NCBI GenBank assembly: GCA_963771905.1
Contig: CAVYVI010000009.1
Location: 434,001-498,000 of the forward strand
From: Palsa-147 sp963771905
GTDB taxonomy: Bacteria > Acidobacteriota > Terriglobia > Acidiferrales > UBA7541
DNA length: 64,000 nucleotides
Direction: 5' to 3'
Shown here: positions 1 to 11,833 of the stretch, one piece after another
How the letters are laid out: each line of letters begins with the position of its first letter
How positions within the stretch are numbered: the first letter of the stretch is position 1
Program-made: the position numbers and the translations under genes
Notes under the pieces: generated by a model
What the model saw: only the letters and a program-made list of their open reading frames with translations
The model's database searches: none
Told to the model about the DNA's origin: nothing

Positions 1-850
1 GCATTTCCGCCGCGGACTGATACCGCAGATCGCGATCCTTCTCGAGCGCCTTGTTCACCACATCTTCCAGCTTCGCCGGCAAATCCGGATTCAGCCGCAC
101 CGGCGCCACAGGCGCGCGGTTCAAAATCGCTTCCGTAATCACGCCCGAAGTTTCGCCTCGAAACGGCAGCGTCCCCGTTGCCATCTCGTACAGCACGATC
201 CCAAACGAAAACAAATCCGTCCGCGCATCCAAATTCTTCCCGCGAATCTGTTCCGGCGACATGTACGCCACCGTTCCCACCGCCGTCCCGGGGCTCGTCA
301 AATCCGCAACGTTCACGGGCGGCGCGGTTGCCGCCGTCAAAAGCGCGTCCTGCGCGATGCCTTGCACCATATCCCGCTGTATCTGTTTAGCCAGTCCAAA
401 ATCGAGAATCTTTGCGTGTCCCCGCTCCGTCACGAATATATTCGCGGGCTTGATATCGCGGTGGACGATTCCTTTCGCGTGCGCCGCGTCGAGCGCGTCC
501 GCAATCTCGATGCTCAAATCCAAAATCAATTCCACATCCATCGGTCGCCCCGCGATCCGATGCTTCAGCGTCGCCCCGTCGAGGAATTCCATCACCAGGT
601 AAGCCTGCCCGTTCTCTTCGCCGATGTCGTAAATCGTGCAGATGTTTGGATGGTTCAGCGCCGACGCCGCCTCCGCCTCGCGCCGGAATCGCTCGAGTGC
701 GGCCGTGTCGTTCGCCATTTCTACGGGGAGGAACTTCAGCGCCACATTCCGGTGAAGACGGGTGTCCTCGGCGCGATACACCACGCCCATTCCACCTCCA
801 CCGATCTTCTCGACGATGCGGTAGTGCGAAATGTTCTGGCCGATGATCAT
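1..850 (-). CDS. Serine/threonine protein kinase, N-terminal part (runs off the left edge)
   Basis: Hanks-type kinase that would phosphorylate Ser/Thr on target proteins. About 283 residues are visible from an ATG at 850. The glycine loop GGGGMGVVY is at residues 17-25, the ATP-binding Lys of VALKF at 39, the catalytic HRDIKPANIF motif at 130-139 and the DFG at 150-152. The visible end matches the close of the kinase domain (DLRYQSAAEM-like), so any regulatory or propeller C-terminal region lies outside the window. It diverges from the methyltransferase downstream; the roughly 200 bp between them should hold both promoters. Kinase assignment is secure, the substrate is unknown. Confidence 0.93.
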   Translation of the reverse strand, partial: MIIGQNISHYRIVEKIGGGGMGVVYRAEDTRLHRNVALKFLPVEMANDTAALERFRREAEAASALNHPNICTIYDIGEENGQAYLVMEFLDGATLKHRIAGRPMDVELILDLSIEIADALDAAHAKGIVHRDIKPANIFVTERGHAKILDFGLAKQIQRDMVQGIAQDALLTAATAPPVNVADLTSPGTAVGTVAYMSPEQIRGKNLDARTDLFSFGIVLYEMATGTLPFRGETSGVITEAILNRAPVAPVRLNPDLPAKLEDVVNKALEKDRDLRYQSAAEM

Positions 851-1047
851 CGCGCGGGCATGCCCCGGCCACGCATGTTAGGGCGTTGTCGCAAGGCAAG
901 TCAATGGAATGGAAAATTCGTTCGCGCCGCGCGCGCGTCTTCGCGCTCGTTCCCGTCTGCGCTCCCGCGCGCGCATCTTTCCGTTGGCGGCGTCCTCCCG
1001 CTTCGGCATACTGATAAACGCGCCGCCGTCATCGGAGCCGGGAAAAA

Positions 1048-1814
1048 ATGGCTGTCTGGAATCCGGATGTCTATCTCAAATACGCCGCCGAACGCCTTCG
1101 CCCCGCGATGGACTTGCTCTCGCGCGTTCTCTCTCTCGCTGCGAACGCGCCTACGATCTCGGCTGCGGCGCGGGCAACGTCACGCATCTTCTCCACGAAC
1201 GCTGGCCCCAGGCGAAAATCACCGGCGTCGACAATTCATCCGAAATGCTCTCGCGCGCCCGCGCCGAACATCCCGCTCTCGATTGGGTTCACGCCGACAT
1301 CAGCTCCTGGCGTGCCGCCGATTCGCCCGATCTCATTTTTTCGAATGCCGCCCTTCACTGGCTTCCCGGCCACGCCGAATTGTTTCCTGCGCTCTTGCGC
1401 CAGCTTCGTCCCGGCGGATTCCTCGCCGTTCAGATGCCGCATCACACCGATGATCCCGGCCACGTCCTCATTCTTGAGACGGCGCGCGATCCGCGCTGGT
1501 CCGCGCGTCTCGTTCCTCTCGCCTCTCAGCTCAACACTCACTCGCCCGAAGAGTATTGGCGCTGGCTTCGCCCTCTCTCCGCTCAATTCGACGTCTGGGA
1601 AACGATTTACATCCACGAACTCGAAGGCGAGCGTCCCGTCGTCGAATTTTTCCGCGGCACCCAGCTTCGCACCTATCTCCTGGCGCTCGACGCATCCGAG
1701 CAGGCCGCCTTCCTCGATTCCTACGCCGAAAAAGTCGCTCGCGCCTATCCGCGCCGGCCCAACGGCAAAACGCTCTTCCCGTTTCGCCGCATTTTTCTTC
1801 TCGCCCAACGCTAG
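1048..1814 (+). pseudogene. tam: Trans-aconitate 2-methyltransferase, interrupted by a frameshift
   Basis: SAM-dependent methyltransferase of the Tam family, which methyl-esterifies trans-aconitate. The N-terminus (MAVWNPDVYLKYAAERLRPA) is in the frame of the ATG at 1048. The SAM-binding motif DLGCGAGN and everything after it, to the stop at 1814, is in another frame. The switch falls in the CT-repeat stretch at about 1126-1140. Joined, the parts give a normal-length protein of about 254 residues with a WDP-like start, glycine motif and family C-terminus. Either a one-base error in the repeat or a recent mutation explains this. Tam identity comes from family knowledge of the N-terminal motif; the exact substrate is inferred. 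Confidence 0.85.
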
Positions 1815-1823
1815 CGGCGCTTT

Positions 1824-2306
1824 TTAAATCGCCCGCGATGCGTCGCGCGTCTTCGCTTTCGCCATCGCCTCCGCCGTCACGCGATGCCGGTACTCGAACA
1901 GTCGCTCGAGTTTTCTGCGCACCATTCTCCCGCCGATCCAACGCCCCAGGAATCCCAGCGGCATCTCGTATTCGATCCGGTCTTCCAGCCAGCACGCCGT
2001 CGCTCCATCCGGCGTGAAACTGTGCGTGTGCACCCAACTTTTGAACGGCCCCTTCGTTTGCACGTCCTGAAATTGCCGCCCCTCGGCGTAATTCCGGTGC
2101 TCGAACTCCCAGCGGATGAGCAGCGGCCCCCAATGCACGCCAAGCACGCCGCGATTCCCGTCGCGAATTCCCGGTGCCCGCTCGATCTCCTCCACCGGCT
2201 CCCACGGCGGCGACAGCCTCTCGAGCGCGCCCGGCTCCGCGTGCCATCGAAACAGCGTCTCCGCCGGCACTTCGATTCGCGTCCTCCGCAGAAATACCTC
2301 GCGCAT
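1824..2306 (-). CDS. SRPBCC-family (START-like) ligand-binding protein
   Basis: 160-residue soluble protein resembling the polyketide-cyclase/dehydrase branch of the SRPBCC fold (COG4276 type), which binds hydrophobic ligands in a helix-grip cavity. Typical parts are the N-terminal TRIEVPAETLFRWHAEPGALERLSPP-type opening (split here by an extra residue run), the central W-H-THSFTPDG strand pair and the closing amphipathic helix GRWIGGRMVRRKLERLFEYRH. Such domains often occur next to or fused with nucleoside-diphosphate-sugar epimerases; no such partner is seen here. The ligand is unknown. It converges with the tam gene. Confidence 0.8.
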   Translation of the reverse strand: MREVFLRRTRIEVPAETLFRWHAEPGALERLSPPWEPVEEIERAPGIRDGNRGVLGVHWGPLLIRWEFEHRNYAEGRQFQDVQTKGPFKSWVHTHSFTPDGATACWLEDRIEYEMPLGFLGRWIGGRMVRRKLERLFEYRHRVTAEAMAKAKTRDASRAI

Positions 2307-2410
2307 ATCTCACGAGTGTATTCCTTCCGCCGCCGCTATCGTAGTTTTGGATGTCTCGGAAGGAATGCCCGGCAATCGCAGCGTCCGTTTGGAGACGGCC
2401 CTGCCTTTCA

Positions 2411-2515
2411 GTGGCACGGGCTTCAGCCTGTGCTCTCCCACGTGAGCAGGCTTGCCGTTCCTTGCTATTACGCGCGGGGGGTGCCCCACGTGTCGGTGTT
2501 ACACGTGGGCCTTAC
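2411..2515. repeat. Two dispersed hairpin repeats (families A and B, copy 1)
   Basis: Two short inverted repeats lie side by side in the gap between genes. At 2414-2433 an imperfect 9-bp stem (GCACGGGCT, loop TC, AGCCTGTGC) matches the hairpin at 27630-27649. At 2485-2509 a perfect 9-bp stem (CCCACGTGT, 7-base loop, ACACGTGGG) recurs at 27581-27605 and 28847-28871. Both look like REP-type intergenic elements; no coding potential is apparent. Confidence 0.75.
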
Positions 2516-2527
2516 TTTTCTTTGGTA

Positions 2528-2911
2528 CTACGCGCTCTTCTGCCGCCGCGGCAATTCACTCGCCGCTTTCATCATCCTCTCGCGCCTGCGCCAATCCGCG
2601 CGCTCCCACGGCTCGATCGCGCTCACAATGGGCCTTTCTCCCGCGGGACACGGCCGCCCCTCGTGCCCCACAAGCAAATGCCGGATCACGCCGTGCATCC
2701 GCAAATATTCTTCCCGGCTCAGGCGCGCATCTTCGTGGAACGATACGTCCTTCACCCGCCGGATTCGCCTCGCCTCCGCCGCCGCCGAAAACGCCTCGCG
2801 CATGCACCGCTCAAGCGCTTCACACGATGCTTTCCCAAGCATGGCCCGCGATTCTATCCACGCCCTCGCCACATTCAACAGTACTTCCGTACCATTCCCG
2901 CCGCCTGCCAC
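2528..2911 (-). CDS. Hypothetical protein
   Basis: A 127-residue open frame encoding a charged, mostly helical soluble protein. No domain was recognised. The middle part (VKDVSFHEDARLSREEYLRMHG) and the C-terminal Arg-rich helix have the composition of real protein, and no better frame exists in this gap, but high GC favours long chance frames, so the call is moderate. There is no clear ribosome site at the chosen ATG. Its neighbours give no functional hint. Confidence 0.4.
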   Translation of the reverse strand: MAGGGNGTEVLLNVARAWIESRAMLGKASCEALERCMREAFSAAAEARRIRRVKDVSFHEDARLSREEYLRMHGVIRHLLVGHEGRPCPAGERPIVSAIEPWERADWRRRERMMKAASELPRRQKSA

Positions 2912-3047
2912 TCAACGGATTTTCAGGGCGCGCCTCGACAGCCTCTACTCAATGATAAACTACCGCGATGGTATGATCCGGGCGTCGCAACATGAGCGGC
3001 AGCCGTGCGCTTGACACTCGGAATCGCCTCATCGAAAGGCCTGCGTA

Positions 3048-3383
3048 ATGGGCGTGCCACTGTCTCGACTATTAGCCGATCTCCTGGGGGCAAGTGTGGG
3101 CGTTTGGGGGACTTGGAATCTGCTGCGAAAGCAGCACAAGCTGCGAGGCGCAGCCCGCATTCTGAGATGGGTCGTGGTCATAGCCGGGATCGCCGCATTC
3201 GAGGCGCCGGAACAGGGATGGCTTAAGGTGCATTCGGGCATTCTGACCTTGAGAGCTGTTGGGTTTTTGACCGCGTGCTTTTTCTTTGCCTTCCCGGACA
3301 TCTCTTACTATCTCGTTATGGGCTGGCAGAAATTGAGTACGGAGCGGTCGCGGACGACCCAATTTGGCGATCGACAAAAGTGA
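3048..3383 (+). CDS. Small membrane protein of unknown function
   Basis: 111 residues with about three hydrophobic segments (roughly residues 8-24, 38-52 and 68-92) and a basic C-terminus. Base composition is lower in GC than the flanking kinase and sensor genes. It is followed 33 bp later by a second small membrane protein on the same strand, and the two probably form a transcript. No family was recognised. Confidence 0.55.
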   Translation: MGVPLSRLLADLLGASVGVWGTWNLLRKQHKLRGAARILRWVVVIAGIAAFEAPEQGWLKVHSGILTLRAVGFLTACFFFAFPDISYYLVMGWQKLSTERSRTTQFGDRQK

Positions 3384-3416
3384 CTGCATGTGTTGCGTGG
3401 TGCCGTTCGCGTGCCC

Positions 3417-3833
3417 ATGAGTGATCTGACAGATTTCCGAAAATGGCTATGGAGTGATTGGGGCAGGACTGACTTCCTTACGCGTTCGGGAATCCCTCCT
3501 CTGCTGACGAACTTGTTTGCGTATCTTGCCGGACCATACTGCATTTATCTGATTAACAAAGCCTATCTGCCTCGCGAAGAAGTCCCCGCGCTGAATCAGT
3601 TCATTCATAATCCATTTGTCTTGTCTGCGTACGCACTGTTCTACGTTGTTACGCTCAGTCATCGCTTTCTCGAATCCGAGCAGAAGGCTCAGGCACGAGC
3701 GTCAGAGCGTCTATCCATGTCATTCGCGCGCCGATGGAGCAACCCCGTTTTTAAAATCTTTCTCTTAAGCGCCGGTTGTACGGCAACCCTGCTCGTTCTC
3801 GCCGCGTTTTGGTTCCGCGGACCTACGAAATAG
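3417..3833 (+). CDS. Membrane protein of unknown function
   Basis: 138 residues from the ATG at 3417; a GTG at 3390 would add nine residues but has no better ribosome site. Three hydrophobic stretches are visible: near residues 22-40 (LLTNLFAYLAGPYCIYLI), 57-73 and 111-131. A charged segment between the second and third contains many Glu, Arg and Lys residues. Together with the preceding gene it may form a two-gene membrane unit. No family recognised. Confidence 0.6.
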   Translation: MSDLTDFRKWLWSDWGRTDFLTRSGIPPLLTNLFAYLAGPYCIYLINKAYLPREEVPALNQFIHNPFVLSAYALFYVVTLSHRFLESEQKAQARASERLSMSFARRWSNPVFKIFLLSAGCTATLLVLAAFWFRGPTK

Positions 3834-3844
3834 CCGTCGAAGCC

Positions 3845-4837
3845 CTACCCCTCCCGCGACGCGTGCACCAAATTCGTCCCCGCCACGGCGGCGCTCAGAT
3901 CCTCACCCGTCGCCATCTCCGCGCGATTCCTCCCGTTCGCTTTCGCGCGATAGAGCGCCGCGTCCGCCACATGCAGCAGCGCCTGGCAATCGAGCGAGCT
4001 ATCGACGTTGCTCACCACCGCGCCCAGGCTCAGCGTCAAGCGTAGCGTTCCCGCCGACGTTTCGAACGAACTTCCTTCCATCCCCGCGCGAAGCCGTTCT
4101 GCGAGCCGCACGATGCCGGTCGCGTCCGACGCGGGCGCCAGAATCAGAAATTCCTCGCCTCCATAACGCCCCACCGTGTCGTACGTGCGAATCAGCGACG
4201 ACAGCCGCAATGCCACGCCGCACAGAATCGCGTCGCCCGTCTGGTGCCCGTACCGGTCGTTGACCTGCTTGAAATGATCGATGTCGGCCATCACGATCCC
4301 CAGCGTTGTATGCTCGCGCCGCGCTCGCGCCAGCTCGCGGCTCGTCGCGTTCAGTATCTCCCCGCGATTGGCAATTCCCGTCAGCGTGTCGTGCGTGGCC
4401 TGAAACTGCAGTGCATCGCGCGCCGCGATCAATTCATCCTGCAGATTCAGAATCCGCTCGCCGACGAACAGCCGCTCCTGCAATTCCTCCGCGTCGAACG
4501 GCTTTGTTAGATAGTCGTCCGCTCCCGCCTGCAATCCCGCCAGCGTATCCTTCTTCTCGTTCCGCGAGCTCAGCAGCAGCAGATACGTGTACGCCGCATC
4601 TTTTCTCTCGCGCACTTTCGCGCACACCTCCACGCCCTCGAGCCCCGGCATCATCAAATCCAGCACCGCCAGCCGCGGCGCGTGTTCTTCGCTGAGCACG
4701 CGCAGCGCGTCCGTGCCGTTCGTCACGGCGGTGACGCTGTATCCCCACCGGCTCAGAAACACTTCCAGAACGCGGCGCGACACCACATCGTCCTCGGCGA
4801 TCAAAATTCGCTTTTTCACGGGCCTGTCTTCGCTCAT
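3845..4837 (-). CDS. Response regulator with GGDEF diguanylate cyclase domain
   Basis: 330 residues. Receiver domain at about 9-125 with acidic pair ED at 15-17, phospho-accepting Asp60 and the KPF lysine near 112. A linker helix leads to a GGDEF domain (about 145-305) with active-site GGEEF at 226-230 and the inhibitory-site RTYD exactly five residues earlier (217-220). It should therefore make cyclic di-GMP and be product-inhibited. It lies 91 bp downstream of the hybrid histidine kinase on the same strand, so it is the likely output of that kinase. The organisation resembles PleD/WspR-type regulators. Stop overlaps nothing. Confidence 0.93.
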   Translation of the reverse strand: MSEDRPVKKRILIAEDDVVSRRVLEVFLSRWGYSVTAVTNGTDALRVLSEEHAPRLAVLDLMMPGLEGVEVCAKVRERKDAAYTYLLLLSSRNEKKDTLAGLQAGADDYLTKPFDAEELQERLFVGERILNLQDELIAARDALQFQATHDTLTGIANRGEILNATSRELARARREHTTLGIVMADIDHFKQVNDRYGHQTGDAILCGVALRLSSLIRTYDTVGRYGGEEFLILAPASDATGIVRLAERLRAGMEGSSFETSAGTLRLTLSLGAVVSNVDSSLDCQALLHVADAALYRAKANGRNRAEMATGEDLSAAVAGTNLVHASREG

Positions 4838-4928
4838 TTCTTTTTCTCCCGGCCTCTCCGGCCTGATGCTGCGCGCTCTTCCGGTGCCGCGTCCTTGGGC
4901 TCAAATCCAGCGTGGGATGGCAACGAAT

Positions 4929-8099
<3,171 letters not shown>

Positions 8100-8153
8100 T
8101 TCAAGCCCTTCCCATGGACCACAGGCGCACGAAAACGCGTTTCTCGTGTCTCT

Positions 8154-8807
8154 TCATCTCGTCGCCGACACTTCGGTGAGTTGCAGAAATTGCGAACTGA
8201 TCTTCAAGTGCGCGTGAACGGATGCTTCCACGTTCAGGTGATAATGAATCACCGGCCCCGCCGCCGCGATTTCCAGAATTCCCCCCTGCTGCCGGAAATC
8301 ATCTGTCTCTCCGATCGTCAAAATATTCGCGTTCTGCACCTCCGCCAGGAGTTCCGTAACTTTCTTTCCCGCTTCCGTGCTGATGAATAGCACCTGGCAG
8401 TGCTTCGCATCTTCTGCGTGCTTGTACGGCCGGATTTCGATCGCGCGGCCGCCAAAGGTTTTTCCGTGCGTCGTCTCGATCAATTCGCGCCCGAAAGCCG
8501 ATCCGCCTGCGAGGCAAAGAAAAATTGGCGCGTGTTCATCCTTCAAAGTTCCCGGCGGCCAATCCACGAAGCGAATGAAATTCACGACGAACTCCGCCTC
8601 GGCCTGCAGTCCGGACATCGGATCTTCTTGCGCGCGCGTGATCGGGCAAGTGATCAAAGTTCCGCACAATATCGCGACGACGCCTCGGCCTGCGTACCGG
8701 AATCGATGGAAAATATTTCGCCAGTAAGCGACGCAATGCGAATGCGCCCCGCGTACGGAAAGCCACGCGGTCGCGCATTGTCTTCGCCCCTTCACAATCA
8801 TCATTTC
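8154..8807 (-). CDS. YfiR family periplasmic protein (DUF4154)
   Basis: Exported protein of the YfiR/HmsC family; in Pseudomonas YfiR is the periplasmic brake on the CHASE-domain cyclase YfiN. The diagnostic start of the mature part is the AEFVVNFIRFVDWPP segment, followed by the C-terminal half with NILTIGETDDFRQQGG. The start is uncertain: I took the first ATG of a doublet at 8807 behind a purine-rich stretch, which leaves a long basic region before the hydrophobic signal (RGVVAILCGTLITCPITRAQ). It sits directly upstream of a hybrid kinase with a CHASE8-like periplasmic domain, which is the expected partner. Confidence 0.82.
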   Translation of the reverse strand, partial: EMMIVKGRRQCATAWLSVRGAHSHCVAYWRNIFHRFRYAGRGVVAILCGTLITCPITRAQEDPMSGLQAEAEFVVNFIRFVDWPPGTLKDEHAPIFLCLAGGSAFGRELIETTHGKTFGGRAIEIRPYKHAEDAKHCQVLFISTEAGKKVTELLAEVQNANILTIGETDDFRQQGGILEIAAAGPVIHYHLNVEASVHAHLKISSQFLQLTEVSATR

Positions 8808-9024
8808 CCCGATCGCCGGGTCCACTTCGTCCGCGCGCAATTGCCCGAAACTATCCAAGCATTGCTGCGGCCAAATTCAATTTGGTACATCGCGCTAAAT
8901 CATTGGTTTGGATGGGTTTCTATTGAGCCGTCGCGGAGACGGATGCCGCGTCGCGCGCGTCCCCGTTTCATGCCCGAAACGGTGCGTCGGATTGAAACTC
9001 GCTTGTCGCCCGCAGGTGATGTGA

Positions 9025-9053
9025 TTGTAACGTTCCCGTAATCTTTCTCACGA
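9025..9053 (+). promoter_or_regulatory. Possible PHO box upstream of phoB
   Basis: Three 7-base half-sites with 4-base spacers follow each other at 11-bp intervals: TTGTAAC, CCGTAAT and CTCACGA. The PhoB consensus is two CTGTCAT-like heptamers spaced 4 bp apart. An AGAATACT sequence about 12 bp further on could be the -10. This would allow PhoB to control its own operon. The rest of the gap 8808-9139 shows nothing else recognisable. The match is partial. Confidence 0.4.
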
Positions 9054-9139
9054 TGCTTCCGGGCAGAATACTAAGGGGTGCACACCTTGTCTGATAGCTG
9101 TGGTTCCGTTATGGTGTATCCAAGCGAGGCGGGCAAGCC

Positions 9140-9841
9140 GTGACCAAAAAGCGAATTCTGGTGATTGAAGACGACCGCGACATCGTCGAACTGGTCCGCT
9201 ACAACCTGGAAAAAGATGGATTTCAGGTTTCCACCGCGAGCGACGGCGCCACGGGCATGGCGCAGGTGAAGAAAACTCCGCCGGACCTGCTCGTCCTCGA
9301 TTTGATGCTGCCGAAACTCTCCGGCCTCGAAATTTGCAAGGAAGCGCGCCGCGACTCGGCGCTGAATCGCTTGCCGATCCTGATTTTGACGGCGCGGGGC
9401 GAAGAAGCGGACCGCGTGGTCGGCCTCGAACTCGGCGCCGACGATTACGTCACAAAGCCGTTCAGCCCGCGCGAATTGGTCGCGCGCGTAAAGGCCTTGT
9501 TGCGGCGCGTCGAACCGGCCGGCGCTATCGAAAAATTAATCGACATCGGAGCGCTGCGCATCGATCCCGCGGCGTATCGCGTGACGCGCTCGGGAAAAGC
9601 GGTGCCCCTCAGCACCCTCGAATTCCGGCTGCTGTATTATCTGGCCGCGCGGCCCAATAAAGTTTTTTCCCGCGATCAGTTGCTCGATGCCGTATGGGGC
9701 ACGGACCGCTTCGTGACGCCGCGCAGCGTGGATGTTTACGTCCGGCGGCTGCGCGAAAAAATCGAAGAGAATCCGCAATACCCCGCCTACGTGAAAACCA
9801 TCCGCGGCGCGGGCTATCTGTTCGAAACTCGTGCGAGCTAA
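9140..9841 (+). CDS. phoB: PhoB-like response regulator (OmpR family)
   Basis: 233 residues from a GTG with an AGGCGGG ribosome site about nine bases ahead. Receiver domain 1-125 with DD at 11-12, Asp54 and the KPFSPRELVAR signature near 107-117; winged-helix DNA-binding domain in the C-terminal 100 residues ending in TIRGAGYLFE. In the family it activates phosphate-starvation genes by binding PHO boxes. The next gene is a PhoR-like kinase whose start overlaps by 11 bp, and a full pst locus with PHO-box-like repeats lies about 11 kb away on the same strand. The signal could also be another envelope stimulus, but phosphate is the best reading. Confidence 0.9.
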   Translation: MTKKRILVIEDDRDIVELVRYNLEKDGFQVSTASDGATGMAQVKKTPPDLLVLDLMLPKLSGLEICKEARRDSALNRLPILILTARGEEADRVVGLELGADDYVTKPFSPRELVARVKALLRRVEPAGAIEKLIDIGALRIDPAAYRVTRSGKAVPLSTLEFRLLYYLAARPNKVFSRDQLLDAVWGTDRFVTPRSVDVYVRRLREKIEENPQYPAYVKTIRGAGYLFETRAS

Positions 9842-11738
9842 GCTCTTCTGGAAACTCGGACTGACGTATCTCTTCCTTCTTCTGGCGGCCCTCGTCATCG
9901 TGGATTTTTATGCGGCGAGAATTCTCCGCAAGGATTACCTGAACTCCGCCGAAGCGCAGCTCGCGTCCCTCGAAAAACTCGCGCAGTCCCGCCCGCCGCA
10001 AATCGACAACATTCCGGCCTTGCGCGAATGGGCGGCGTGGATGTCCGAGAGCGGCGCGCGCGTGACCGTCATCGCTTCGGACGGCCTGGTGCTCGCGGAT
10101 TCCGCCGAGAATCCCGCGAATATGGAAAATGATTCCGGCGGCCCGGAAGTCCAGCAAGCATTCGCGAGCGGCGAAGGCGAATCGGTGCGCCATAGCGCGA
10201 CGCTGAACCGCGATCTGGTCTACCGCGCCTTGCGTTTCCAGCCGCCGGCGGGCCTTCCCGTCGTGATTCGCATGGCCGTTCCTCTCGCGGAATTGAATGA
10301 ATCGCTCGCGGCCGTGCGCCGGCGGCTCGTAGCCATCTCCTTGCTGATCCTGATTCTGGGCGGAGGCGCGTCGCTGATTTTCTCGCGCAGTCTCGCCGCG
10401 CGCATCGACCGTCTCAAGGATTTTTCGAGGCGCGTGGCCGCTGGCGATTTCCGCCCGCTCCCGCGCGAAGACGCCGAAGACGAAGTGACCGATCTGGCCC
10501 GGGCGCTGAATCAGACCGCGGTGCGGCTCGATGGCACGATCCATTCGCTCATCGAAGAGCGCAACCGGTCGAGCGCGATTCTGCGAAGCATGTCCGAAGG
10601 CGTCGCGGTGATCGACGCGAAAGAGCGCGTCATTTTCTGCAATCGGGCCTTCGCCGAAATTCTGAATCTCGATGCAGCGCGCTGCGAGGGCAAGCCGCTT
10701 CTCGAACTGGTGCGGCAAGTGGAGCTGCTCGATCTGGCGCGCCGCGCGCTGCAGGGCGGCGATAATCTGGCGGGCGATCTCACGCTCGGGACGGTGAGTC
10801 CGCGGAGCTTCGCCATCACCGCCGCGCCGATTTCGGCACTCGAGCCGAGCCCGAACGGCGCGGTACAAAGTTCGGAGGCGCAGAGTTCTGCAGCAGCGGG
10901 AACTTTGCCAACGACTGCGCCCCAGAGTTCGCCGCAAGCTTCGCAACAAAGTTCGCCGCAAAGTGCGGCCGCCGCCGGCAGCGCGGCAAGTCCGGAATTG
11001 AGGCACGGGGCGGTGGTGGTGCTGCACGACATCACGGAATTGCGGAGGCTCGAGCGAGTGCGGCAGGATTTCGTCGCAAACGTCTCGCACGAATTCAAGA
11101 CGCCGCTGACGGCTATCCAGGGATTCGCGGAAACGCTTCTGGGCGGCGCGCTCGAAGATGAAAAAAACAACCGGCGGTTCCTCGAAATTATTCGCGACCA
11201 CGCCATGCGCTTGAGCCGGCTCACCGACGATCTTTTGAAACTCGCGCGCATCGAAGCGGGAAAACTCGAGGTGCAATTCCAGGCCGTGCCGCTCGCGGAA
11301 TTGATCGAAGGCTGCGCCGCTACCACTCTTCTGAAAGCGAGCCAGCGAAGCCTCTCGCTGGATATCGATTATCCGCCGCAGCTGCCGGCGGTGCGCGGCG
11401 ATGCGGGACTCCTGCGCGAAGTTTTGCAGAATCTCTTGGACAATGCGGTGCAGTACACGCCGCCGGGCGGGCGCGTGGAACTTCGCGCGGAAGCGCGCGC
11501 AAACGAAGCGGTGATCACCGTCGCGGACTCGGGCATCGGGATTCCGCTGGCGGACCAGGAACGGATTTTCGAGCGATTCTACCGCGTGGATGCGGCGCGC
11601 TCGCGCGAAGTCGGCGGAACAGGGCTCGGGCTTTCCATCGCAAAACATATTGTCGAAGCCCACGGCGGCCGCATGTGGGTGGAAAGCACGGTTGGCCAGG
11701 GCTCGCAATTTCATTTCTCAATCCCGCTGGCCACGTAG
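9831..11738 (+). CDS. phoR: PhoR-like sensor histidine kinase
   Basis: 635 residues from a GTG overlapping the end of phoB, which suggests translational coupling. Membrane helices at about 8-28 and 166-184 frame a small periplasmic region; HAMP at about 185-240, PAS at about 245-405, HisKA with His420 in NVSHEFKTPLTAIQGF and an HATPase with NLLDNAVQYTPPGG and GTGLGLSIAKHIVE. Length exceeds typical PhoR because a Ser/Gln/Ala-rich insert of about 45 residues (342-387) sits inside the PAS domain. It would autophosphorylate and pass phosphate to PhoB, with PhoU and Pst relaying phosphate status. Confidence 0.9.
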   Translation: MRAKLFWKLGLTYLFLLLAALVIVDFYAARILRKDYLNSAEAQLASLEKLAQSRPPQIDNIPALREWAAWMSESGARVTVIASDGLVLADSAENPANMENDSGGPEVQQAFASGEGESVRHSATLNRDLVYRALRFQPPAGLPVVIRMAVPLAELNESLAAVRRRLVAISLLILILGGGASLIFSRSLAARIDRLKDFSRRVAAGDFRPLPREDAEDEVTDLARALNQTAVRLDGTIHSLIEERNRSSAILRSMSEGVAVIDAKERVIFCNRAFAEILNLDAARCEGKPLLELVRQVELLDLARRALQGGDNLAGDLTLGTVSPRSFAITAAPISALEPSPNGAVQSSEAQSSAAAGTLPTTAPQSSPQASQQSSPQSAAAAGSAASPELRHGAVVVLHDITELRRLERVRQDFVANVSHEFKTPLTAIQGFAETLLGGALEDEKNNRRFLEIIRDHAMRLSRLTDDLLKLARIEAGKLEVQFQAVPLAELIEGCAATTLLKASQRSLSLDIDYPPQLPAVRGDAGLLREVLQNLLDNAVQYTPPGGRVELRAEARANEAVITVADSGIGIPLADQERIFERFYRVDAARSREVGGTGLGLSIAKHIVEAHGGRMWVESTVGQGSQFHFSIPLAT

Positions 11739-11833
11739 CCCGCGCGCCGCGCGGATTTTGTCGCGATGAACTGACAACGCTCGCGTTGCATAAGCCCGAA
11801 TAACCCTCGCCACGAATCCCCGGTGCGCAGAAT

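Noticed and set aside
9609..11714. A 701-codon open frame on the minus strand opposite phoR
   Set aside because: It is the antisense of a fully recognisable kinase gene; the translation is Arg/His-rich and without family character, as expected from GC-rich antisense.
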